Shown here in pieces: positions 55,219-64,000 of a DNA stretch of 64,000 nt. Each line of letters begins with the position of its first letter. The first letter of the stretch is position 1. The DNA is from Acanthococcus lagerstroemiae (Eukaryota; Arthropoda; Insecta; Hemiptera; Eriococcidae), in assembly GCA_031841125.1 (NCBI GenBank), contig CM063110.1, forward strand, positions 18,843,626 through 18,907,625, given 5' to 3'. The position numbers and the translations under genes are program-made. The notes beneath the pieces were generated by a model, which did no database searches, was not told the origin of the DNA, and worked only from the letters and a program-made list of their open reading frames with translations.

Positions 55219-56469
55219 GTGAGTAGTCAGTTTTGCTGCATTCCTCCTTCCCTGAGAGATGCACGCACTCATTTCGAATGTATTTGAGATCCAACATAAG
55301 TTTTCAAAACCGATTTGTACTTTCATTTCCTAGCCAACGTTGATATGCTTGATAGATGTTAGTAGTAAGAAAAGGGGAATTGGGGGCGGGTTTCATAGAC
55401 CCTTGACCCTGACCTACCCGATATTACTCTCATTGTGTAGGAGACATTATCTCTTTGTAAAGAAAGTTTGAGCGTTCAGCTTGTTTATTGATTCGGGAAC
55501 CCGTGCAATGACCCCAACACGAGTACAATATTGCTCAATGTTACCAGATGGGAAGGTGAAAAATCTACATACTTATGTACTAACAAGAAACTTTTCAAGA
55601 TTGTATGGCACCAGATTCCGAGTGAAATGTACCAAATAAAATGCGTGATCTTTGAAGTCGTACCAGAATGTAACAGAAATCTATTTGATTACAAACTTAA
55701 AAATGTATCAATATCCGCAGAGTATACCAAAATATACCAATACAAACCAAAAATGATAAAACATGCCAGAAAATATCCCACCAAGAATACTAAAAATGTG
55801 CCAACACGTACTAATATTGCTGAAATCATCAGCCATTATACCAGAGGAATTATAATCTACCAGAGATTGTACAAATGTACCAAATATGGCAATATTGATA
55901 TTGCCCTTAACCGATGCCATGACCCAACCGCGCGATGATAATGTGAAGGAGAAGAAAATCACGGCTGAGTATGAAATTCCCTAACTGACCATCTACTAGC
56001 TTGATATAAATTACCTAAGTAACTTAACAGGGTGATTCTAAGTATTGTTCACCTGTCCCTGGTCCAGCTTGCCGCCAGATCTACAGCGGGAGTACGACCG
56101 TACTCCCTCGGCCCGTGCGAGCCCCTAGAACTGAGATGTCATCAGCAGCTCAGCCCCCATGTTCGTAATCTCTCTTACCAACTCACACTTGGGTAGTAGG
56201 GCTTCAGGCCGCGACACCCTAGTGTGAGAGTACATTATTGCCAAAGCCAGGCTAACCACTGGGAACTCCACATAGAAGCTCTCCCCTCGGTACTCCGCTC
56301 ACGTATTGCGTTGTAAGGCTGTACATACAGTACCGTGTCGCAAGATAGTCAATAGTGTCGACTAAGCACTGACTTATGGGTTTCTTCATCAAAAAACTGT
56401 ATCATTAATTAACCTGTTGGAAGGGTATACTTAATAAGAGACCCACATTAGAGTGTATACATTACACGC

Positions 56470-56570
56470 ACAGTACCAATCTTTCTGGTCTGGTGGTAAC
56501 ACGCCCTGCGATTCTAATGCCTCATTCGTGTGAACTGGCGGGGATCACTGGACGCGCTGTGTTTCCATCT
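56470..56570 (+). mobile_element. SINE-like repeat unit (copy 1)
   Basis: TTTCTGGTCTGGTGGTAACA, CGCCCTGCGATTCTAATGCC and TCATTCGTGTGAACTGGC match 58667-58760 closely. GGTCTGGTGGTAACACG resembles a tRNA-like A box (TRGYNNARNGG type); a B box is less clear. Orientation is inferred from the A-box-like word. Confidence 0.5.
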
Positions 56571-56584
56571 CAATTGATACCGTA

Positions 56585-56698
56585 GTCTCTGTGCTCGCTA
56601 GAGTGTTGGTGGGGTATTCGAATACCACTAGCGTTCCGCCGTTACCCAAGACGCAAAGATTGCGAAGCGGGCACGTTACCACTTGACCACACAGAGAC
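56585..56698 (-). mobile_element. tRNA-like unit with pairing ends (tRNA-derived SINE head)
   Basis: On the minus strand, GTCTCTGTGTGGTCAAGTGG, then TAACGTGCCCGCTTCGCAAT resembles a tRNA 5' half with A box. GGTATTCGAATACCCCACC further on resembles a T arm/B box (GGTTCGANTCC type). The ends GTCTCTGTG and CACAGAGAC pair like an extended acceptor stem. At about 114 nt, with a long insert between anticodon region and T arm, it is not a normal tRNA gene. A tRNA-derived SINE or tRNA pseudogene is likely. Confidence 0.45.
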
Positions 56699-57194
56699 TT
56701 TTGTTACTCATCTGGTCGATATGAGAAATAAGTTCATACACTTTTAATTCCTCTGTATTATTTTCCGTGGATTTCTACTACACATACTGTGCAGCCGGAT
56801 TATCTTATGGGTAATTTTCTTCCGTTTATTACTCCCCAAAGTTAACGGCTGTATTGGATGTTTCACGAGTACTATAAGCGGCGCACAAATCACAGTCGGT
56901 TACCAATCCATATACCAACAATCATCAGCTGGGGAAAGTGGATTCAGAGGTGTAACCAGGAAAGAAATTCTGAGTAGGGCAAAAAAAATTGATTCAGGGC
57001 CTCTTTTTTTAAATCATCTCCAAGACTGTAAGCTATGAGGATGTGTGTGGGAGGAGGTTTAAAAATTTTTTGTGCACAGAATAATATGAACAACTTCAGT
57101 GTACTTTTCGTGTGACAATTCCTACTTGCAAAATGTGGAAAGTGAAAAAAATGAAAGCCATTGGTCGATGTTAGCATGTTCTAGGAGATCGATG

Positions 57195-58090
57195 ATAGTG
57201 GGGCGCATGGCGATGCACGTATGTCAAATTGGCCTCGGGATGCCGCACCCCCTATCCCAGAAATGCTTCGAATGGGCCTGCGTCAGAATTGGGGGGATCG
57301 CTTTGAGGTAGCTCCTACTACCCCCATTTCTCCTTTCGCCTCTTCACGGCGGCGACTCTACGGTGTCTTCTTCTTGTTCGCTGGCGAGTTGCGCCGGATC
57401 GTCTTCTTCGTCGGTTGTTGGCAGCAACGACATCGTCGTTGTCGTCCATGTTGGTGGGATGGCGAGTGCCGGCGTAGGGTGCTGTGTCCGCTGCCTTTGT
57501 CTTTGCAACCCCAGTTCCATCGTACGGCCCAGTGTCTTGTTAACGGAGGTAGCTGCCTGATCCCATCCGGCTCTGCTCTTCAGCATTGTTAGGACCAGGT
57601 TCTCTGGTGTAAGCGGCTTAACGCCCGCGTTTCGAAAGGCGGCCGCCGCTTCTTCCTTCTCTTGGTCGAATGCCGGACACTCGAACATGGTGTGCCAGGC
57701 ATCATCATCTCGCCCTCCTGTAGCGCAGTAGGAGCACCGCGGGCTCTCTGCTATGCCCATCCGGTGCAGGTACTTGTTGAAGACGACATGGCCGCTCATC
57801 ATCTGCGTGAGGTAAAAGTTCAGCTGTCCATGGCGTCTGCCCAGTGCCCAACCACGCTTTGAGGTCGCGTACTAGCAGACGGGTCCACTTTCTTTTGGTA
57901 CTGCGAGAAAGCCGCTCGTCTCGCATGCGGAGCGTGAATTGCCTAATATCCCGCTTGACCCGTAGCGCCGCACTGCTCTTCGGTGGCATCTTCCGTGTCG
58001 CACTGTATACCCTCTTCCGCTCGTCCGCTAGTAACTCCACTGGCGGTATACCTGCTAGCGCGCAAAGTGCCATGTTCTAGGGGATACAGA
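57195..58090 (-). pseudogene. R1-clade LINE ORF2 C-terminus and 3' end (copy 3)
   Basis: The minus-strand frame 58073-57705 begins MALCALAGIPPVELLADERK and covers the region after the reverse transcriptase in R1-type proteins (ALCVxAGxxPxxLLAxER). A frame change near 57800 leads to frame 57802-57344 with MMSGHVVFNKYLHRMGIAES and the zinc knuckle CSYCATGG..AWHTMFEC (CX2CX10HX4C), then ENLVLTMLKSRAGWDQAATS. These are diagnostic for R1-type ORF2 C-termini. The 3' untranslated part (57195-57340) is related to copies 1 and 2. It sits in the neuroligin intron, antisense to it; the frameshift makes it inactive. Confidence 0.8.
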
Positions 58091-58659
58091 AGTTCCAAAC
58101 TTCAAAAGTCAAGATTACAACAACAAAAAGTCAGTGTATTATTTTTATTGCAAGACCCGGTCGGCTACACCTTGTGTTTTTTTGAGAGTAAGAAAAATAT
58201 TCGTCCTTTTTTTCATCGTAGCCCCCTTCTGAGCGTTTTATTTTAATAAACGAGTTTTTAAACAACACAAAACACAGTATTACATATTTTTTACATTTAC
58301 AAGTTCTCTACTCACCATATCGCCGTGCCCTATGATATGTCTTCCCTGAAAAGGAAATTTAACAATATTTCTTTGGCTGTGATTATGTGTAGGAAAAAAC
58401 CCCCTAAAACTAATAATTTTTTTGGTTCTTTCTTAGAGGCATTTTTTCCTTTAAGCATCGTATCCGATGCCAGACGTTAGCGATTGGTTCTCACGCGCGA
58501 TTCTTTTGGACAGGTTAGTCGAGGTATAGTTTGTCGTTGTATTCTCCACGATTTTATTGCGTTAGAGTTTTCCTTCTCTGTGCTGAGGAGTGTGCAGCCG
58601 TATAGTTTGCTTACTAGCCACGCATTTCACGACGTTGAGTAAGCTGTCCACGACGTGCA

Positions 58660-58790
58660 CACGCACAATACCAACCTTTCTGATCTGCTGGTAACACGCT
58701 CTGCGATTGTAATGCCTCATTCGTGTGAACTGGCAGGCGTTACAGGACGTGCTTTGTTTCCATTAAAAGGCATGTTGAAATTCATGTCAT
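58660..58790 (+). mobile_element. SINE-like repeat unit (copy 2)
   Basis: CGCACAATACCAACCTTTCT, GATCTGCTGGTAACACGC, GCGATTGTAATGCCTCATTC and GTGTGAACTGGCAGGCGT align with copy 1 at 56470, including flanking ACACGCACA(G/A)TACCAA. Two copies 2.2 kb apart in the same orientation. Confidence 0.55.
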
Positions 58791-60359
58791 ATTGTCCAGT
58801 GTTGGGGTGGGGGAATCTTAAAGTTGATTGATTGATTTCCGGGTTTAGAGAGCCACTGTTGACCGCTCAACTTATCGTAAGAAGTATTACTGCATTTTTA
58901 TCAACGTCTTAATTCAAGTATTTTCTCGAAAATTGAGGTTCCACCACTACAATTAGTGTTGCTAATTCCCATTCTGTGGCTGGGCCCGCTCGAGGCCAGA
59001 GGCTTTTCAGAGTGGTCCGGGCGCACTCGGTCCACAGTTACACCCCTGGAGAGATTTCAATTATTTCATTGTGTATGGAGGGCACATTTGGAATCAGGGT
59101 TTCCTCATTTTGCTTCAGTTTGGAGAAGAAGCTGAAAATACGTATTTTTCAAACAATCGATTGTTCAAACACGGGGGGGGGGATCAAATTCCACGTTCTG
59201 CCCTCAAATTACATCACTGCCAATCATCTACGTGTTGCTGGAGACAGTTAATAGCTCTGTTTTCAACGCCTCGAGGGCGTCCTTATACGCCGATTCTGCC
59301 GAGCGCTGAAATAATGCCGCTCGAGTCTTGCTCAGTTTTACATCCCACATACGATGTGTTATCGAAGACGTAAAAGAAGCGTGTAAAAAATTTTTACTGT
59401 CGGCAAATGCGAAAGCAATCGTAAAAAATCGACGAAAATTACGTAAGCCGAACAAATGTTTTAAATTTTATTATTGCCATCATATTTGGTATACGAGTGC
59501 GAATAAAGTATATAACGAAACGAATAATGGAAAATAAAAGCATATTTAACGATATCCATTCCGGCGTACGCGTAGACCGCGAAATGATTTCTCCGGTTCT
59601 CGTTGCTGTTTCCGTTCTACTAGGCGAATGGTCTTGTAAATGCTGAAAATTCCATTTTACAGGCCGTCGATAATAGTAATCAAGAATGGCCCATCAAAAT
59701 TCATTTTATGCATTTTACTCTCGTTTGCCAGAGTAAACATTTCTTTTTTATATTTGCGAAATCCGTTTTTGCCATTATCATTACTTCGCAGCGTGACGAA
59801 CATAAACTCAAAATTCTGCGTCCGTAAGGGTTCACAGAAAGGTAGTAACCTCTGCCCTCTCTTGTTGTGCTGGTATTCTGAGAAGTAAGATAGAAGAAAT
59901 TTGAAATCGAATTTGGTGATCTTGATATCCATCAATTCCTACCCCGAATTTATACCTTGGCTGTTTTGGAGTCACAGTATGAAGGTCTGGGAGAGAAAGA
60001 GATCCATGGATAAATAATACCGCTTGCAATAAATAATTTTGGGTATCTGTGGCTATTGCTTAGGCAGAGAAAGTTGGTCGGATGACTCGGAGTAATGGAG
60101 GACTAAAGTTAGTATCCTCCTCTTGGGTGATGCCCTGTCATGATGAGGAGGCTTAAGCGTAAAAAATAAAAATAAATAATAAGAAAAAGACTCTCTATGA
60201 GGTTATATGTCGTTGAAATCGCGACCAAAAGTACCTAGGAGAAGGCAAACTTCGACAGATAAACCGTACTGAAAGCAATGAAAAACTACAACAGTATCTC
60301 TTTCCAGGAAATGTAGCTTTTCCAAATATTTATTTATCTATTTAATGTGGTTTATTTTA

Positions 60360-62120
60360 TAGTGGTGTCACCAACACAGCCCGGAGGGCCGATTACTGAT
60401 GATGGCGTTTCAACAGGCAAATAATTTTTCCGGGCGTGAAAAGATTCCCATTCGGATGTCCGGGAGGGAGCTACTTGGGGGAGCATCATGATCGAAAAGT
60501 TTTAAAAATGAAAGGCGCAATTAAAATAGGAACTTGGAATGTAAGAAGCTTGAATGGAGTTAGAAGATTAGAGAATCTTGAGAGGGAAATAAAGAGGCTT
60601 AATCTAGGAATAGTTGGTATAAGTTAAGTAAGGAGGAAAGAGGAGAATGATTTTTGGTCAGGAGATTTTAGAATAATAAATACAAAGGGAACAAAAGGGC
60701 AAGCAGACGTCGGAGTTGTTAAGATTTATATGAATGAATAAACAAATAGGTAATAAATATATATATTGTAAACAACAGAGGGAAAGGTTAATCTTGATAA
60801 AAATCAATACCAAACCAGTAATTACAATAAAAATACAAGTGTATGTGCCTACTAATACTCACGAGGACGAAGTAATTGAGGAGGTATATAAAGAATTAAA
60901 AGGACTTATGAAGCACGTTAGAGGGGAGGATTATTATGGGTGACTGAAATGCTAGAGTTGGTGAAGGAAAAGAAGGTAATATAAGCTGGAGATTTTGGAT
61001 AAGGAATGAGAAATGAAAGAGGAGAGCGTTTGATACAGTCTTGTGCAAAGTATAACTTAGTTATAGGAAATACTCAATTTAAAATTCATTATAGAAAAAG
61101 GTATACATGGAAGAGTCCATGTAACAAAGGTAGGATTATATCATCGCAAAACAACATTTTAGGAGTCAAATATTAGACTGTAAAACTTATCCGGGTGCCG
61201 ATATTGACAGTGATCATAACTTGGTAGTAATGAAATGCAGGCTTAAATTGGAGAAACTTGGTAGAAAAGAAGAGGTAAAAGGATGGAATTCGAAAAAGTT
61301 GAAAAACATTAATACTGTAGAGAAATATCAAGAGGATATTGTATTAGAATTAGAGGCTGAAAAAACAAAGGAAATTAGCAGTGTGGAAGAAGAGTGGGTT
61401 AAAATAAAGGAGGAAATATTAAAGTCAGCTGAAGAAAATCTAGGTAAAACTAAGAGAGAAGAAAGGAAACCATGGATAGAGGAGGAAATCCTCAGAAAGA
61501 TGGATGAACGAAGAAACTATGAGAATGCAAACAATAGGGAAGGTAGATTAGCTTATCAAAAGTTGAAGAACGATTGTAGAGAGAGAGTGTGTGTGTAAGA
61601 AGGCAAATGAGGAATGGATGAGAGAAAAAAGGTGATAAGATAGAAGAGTTTATGAATAAAGAACAAATAGACTTGGCCTAAAGAAAAGTAAAAATAGAGT
61701 TTGGAGAAAGAAGGAAAAAAGCAAGTACTCGTAATATAACAAATTAGGAGGGAGAGCCTATTTACACACAGCTGAAGGAAAAGTGAAAAGATGGATAGAG
61801 TATGTAGAAAGACTTGTGGATGAAGAGCTAGGAACGGAGAGGGAGGAAGATGTGGAAGAAGACGAGAAGGGAGACTCAATATTAAGAGGTGAATTTGACA
61901 AAGCATAGGGCTACTAACGTAGGTACTTCTGGTTAACTTCCCAATTGAGAATAGAATAGATGCAGAATTAGATGATCAGTTTGGATTTAGAAAAAGTAGA
62001 GGTACTAGGGAAGCAGTGTTAGCTGTGAGATTAATTGTAGATGGGAGACTCAAATAGGGGCAGGATACATATATGGCATCCGTTGATGGGGGAGTTTATT
62101 CACGGGTAAGATTAGGAAAG
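60360..62120 (+). pseudogene. Decayed LINE: 5' UTR, endonuclease, linker and start of the reverse transcriptase
   Basis: After a GC-richer leader (60360-60505), translation from the ATG at 60508 reads MKGAIKIGTWNVRSLNGVRR, the N-terminus of an apurinic-type LINE endonuclease (GTWNVRSL). It continues LENLEREIKRLNLGIVGIS to a stop. The domain goes on in broken frames: LIKINTKPVITIKIQVYVPT (about 60790), MGDxNARVGEGK (about 60935-60970), NTQFKIHYRKRYTWKSPC (about 61070-61125). The linker 61221-61598 is an open, Lys/Glu-rich coiled stretch (KPWIEEEILRKMDERRNYEN). Reverse transcriptase begins with DDQFGFRKSRGTREAVLAVR (about 61965-62030) and ends near 62120 before the catalytic Asp. Same family as the relics at 43.6 and 45.9 kb. 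Confidence 0.8.
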
Positions 62121-62149
62121 CCTTGGAAAGCTTCAAAGGGTATTAAATG

Positions 62150-62290
62150 TGTCTATATAAGTATAAAGTCTTAAAGAAGTCTAACAGAGTTCAGTATAGC
62201 TCTGCGACAGGCTTAAAAGTTGTAGAGCTAGTCTGAAAAGAAATTTTAACGAGTCATAAACAAATCTGACATGTGAAATTGAAAAAATCT
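62150..62290. repeat. Quasi-periodic array of about 20 bp, AGTCTTAAA-type (site 4)
   Basis: AAAGTCTTAAAGAAGTCTAA, CAGGCTTAAAAGTTG, TAGTCTGAAAAGAAA, GAGTCATAAACAAATCTGAC and AAATCTTGAAGTTTTC recur at about 20-25 bp, same orientation as site 3. It directly follows the truncated LINE. Confidence 0.4.
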
Positions 62291-62341
62291 TGAAGTTTTC
62301 CAACTAAAACTGTTGTCTTACCCAATATGATAGTTAGATCT

Positions 62342-62635
62342 TTAAATTTCAATTTCTTGGGCAAAACCTAAGTAATTACTATTTTCTAATGAAATTATTG
62401 GAAACCTTGAATCGGAAACCTCCGACATATTATTTACGATAGAATCAATGTTTCGGGGTTCAAAATTGTGTACAGTAGAAGACTTTAAACGTTTCAGTTT
62501 ATGAAACTTGGACATGAGCGAGGGTTGCTCCAGTAACTGCGTACCTGAGCTAGCAGAAGTCGCGCTTCCGCATTCAGGGTAAGCACAGGAACTATAAATT
62601 GTGTAATGAGCTACCAATAGCTGCCAGAACGACAA
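62342..62635 (-). CDS. Unassigned ORF (97 codons), possible gene relic
   Basis: The minus-strand frame contains CAYPECGSATSASSGTQLLE, then QPSLMSKFHKLKRLKSSTVH, NFEPRNIDSIVNNMSEVSDS and ENSNYLGFAQEIEI before a stop. Its composition is protein-like, but no family is recognised and no splice sites or promoter were established. It lies within the neuroligin intron, antisense. It may be a relic of a processed gene copy or chance. Confidence 0.22.
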   Translation of the reverse strand: MSFWQLLVAHYTIYSSCAYPECGSATSASSGTQLLEQPSLMSKFHKLKRLKSSTVHNFEPRNIDSIVNNMSEVSDSRFPIISLENSNYLGFAQEIEI

Positions 62636-64000
62636 AAAATTTCTGTATTTAAAATTTTCATAAACGAATATCCGCTGTAGTCCTCTTCGGATCTTACACT
62701 TCTATACTTTTATAGTTCTTTGATTACCCTCCACCTCTCTCCAACGATCCTAAATTTCACGAGTTTCTTTTACTTATATAGTACGATCTTATCAAATTCA
62801 CGACAATAATGACCCAGAGTGATGTCGGCGATTCGACAACAAATTTTTATCCCTGTTTTTAATTTCAATTTAATTTCTGTAATTATTTTCATCATTTTTA
62901 TTCTTATTTTCTTTATTTTTTAATATTTCATCTAATTATCATTATTAGAGGAGATGGTCCGGTTATGGGACAGTGTCTGAAAATGAGATAGTAATACTTC
63001 CCGAACGTTAGGTGCTTCGCTCTACCAGAATCGCCGCAGAAGTCGTGTTTAGGTTCTGTATGCGCTATCCAGTTGTAATTTTGAACGTTTGTGAATTTAT
63101 GGTTTGTTTATCAACAATTGTTAATTTTTGCGATCGTCAATGTTGTTTTTTTTTTGTTTTTTGTACTAGAATTACGAAAATTGAAAATTTTATAAGAAAA
63201 ATGCGATGAAAAATTCTACGAAAAACTTAAGTAGTACCTACTTCGGAGTAGAACTTTGGAAATAGGTATTGGTGTCTTCAATTACTTTTGATATTTCGGC
63301 ATAAATCACGATGATGACTCCGCACCTTGAAAAATTCGTGGTTCTCCGAGTATGAGACACTTGAGATAGAATGATAGAAATCGAAAAACTGAAATTTTCA
63401 AGACTAATTTCGATTATTTTATAAGTACTTTTGCCGGTGGGACGAATATTGATCAGTTCAAATCGCTCATCTGATTTACATGCTTACGATAATGAGAAAA
63501 TCGTGTTGGCAATTTACGATGTGTCGAAAGAGAAATATGGGTTTTTTAAAGCTTCAAAAGTTTTCGAAATTCATCGATTTACGTTTGCTCGTTTTGTAAA
63601 ATAAATCCGAGATTAATCTCGCATTATGAGAAGACTGGTACTTCTTTATCATATTGAAGCTGAATCGGTTGATTACAGTTTGTACTTTATACGTGAACTT
63701 CGTTTCTTATCTGCTTCTTTGCTATTCAAAAAAATGTTTGATTTTATCAATTTTTTTTTGAATTAGTTCATTTTACGAAAAAAATGATCGTTTTCAATGA
63801 TCTGAATGTTTTAAAGTAATTTATTTTAGGTGTTTCATATTCGGACCCCTGAGGAAAAAATTTACAAAATTCTAATTTTTTGTAATTTTGAAAGATAGCT
63901 CCCCCAAGTTATAATTTTGGGAATTTTGACTCCAGATTCTAAAAAGAGACTGTACTAAGCACCTCTTAGCGTAATTCCCATCTCGTTTGATCTATTCGAT

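Larger units (their letters stand above)
55219..64000 (+). other. Nlg: First coding intron of neuroligin, continuing past the window
   Basis: It begins with GTGAGTAGTC and extends at least 8.8 kb. No second neuroligin exon is seen in the remaining sequence. The intron hosts SINE-like units, an R1 3' end and a decayed LINE half, listed separately. 55530-55930 is rich in ACCA words (TACCAGA, TATACCAA) and carries an accidental 135-codon frame. 56040-56340 is GC-richer and of unknown nature; 58800-60350 and 62640-64000 show nothing recognisable. Confidence 0.75.

Noticed and set aside
55531..55938. 135-codon frame just inside the neuroligin intron
   Set aside because: It is driven by repeated ACCA/TACCA words; composition is low-complexity and no splice logic connects it to the exon.
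56585..56698. Functional tRNA gene
   Set aside because: It is too long and lacks a proper anticodon arm/variable-loop layout; a tRNA-derived SINE or pseudogene fits better.

Overview
This window is eukaryotic nuclear DNA from an insect. It is AT-rich, intron-dominated and crowded with transposable elements. It contains a neuroligin-type cholinesterase-like exon, C2H2 zinc-finger exons with GT-AG splice sites, RTE- and R1-clade LINE fragments, hAT and pogo/Tigger-type DNA transposons, and a short interstitial block of the arthropod telomere motif TTAGG. The order cannot be fixed from sequence alone. TTAGG is compatible with Hemiptera, Hymenoptera, Lepidoptera and others. Operons, ribosome binding sites and CRISPR do not apply.

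Layout. 1-0.95 kb: 3' end of an RTE LINE, a pogo-like end fragment and a decayed duplicate of a zinc-finger-gene exon. 1.1-2.9 kb: a doubly truncated RTE reverse transcriptase fragment between 14-bp direct repeats. 3.5-6.6 kb, minus strand: three spliced exons of a multi-finger C2H2 gene whose 3' fingers are degenerating (frameshifts and a foldback MITE inserted in the coding sequence). 7.2-8.1 kb: a hAT-type element with a perfect 8-bp target duplication and a nested foldback MITE. 9.1-12.25 kb: a 3.1-kb unit with hAT-like inverted ends and a perfect 8-bp target duplication, filled with two RTE fragments and a (TTAGG)4 block. 12.3-21.5 kb: tandem repeats, foldback MITEs, a diverged satellite of about 137 bp and a 0.75-kb inverted duplication. 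21.6-36.7 kb: mostly noncoding, with CpG-rich unique stretches (about 21.8-22.5 and 26-28.3 kb), a foldback built of 20-21-bp TGTC units and a pogo MITE. 36.8-46.4 kb: R1 3' ends, an unclassified inverted-repeat element, a decayed pogo/Tigger transposase and two LINE reverse transcriptase relics. 47.3-49.5 kb: a CpG-rich block, a possible promoter or 5' UTR region. 51-54 kb: more tandem and quasi-periodic repeats. 54.49-55.22 kb, plus strand: first coding exon of neuroligin (Nlg). 55.2-64 kb: its first coding intron, still open at the window edge, holding SINE-like units, an R1 3' end and a decayed 5' LINE half.

Only two host genes are well supported: the neuroligin exon (plus) and the zinc-finger gene (minus). 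They show no functional link. Most of what shaped the window is successive nested insertion of mobile elements. Period lengths and boundaries were counted by eye and may be off by a few bases; family names rest on motif recognition, not on database searches.
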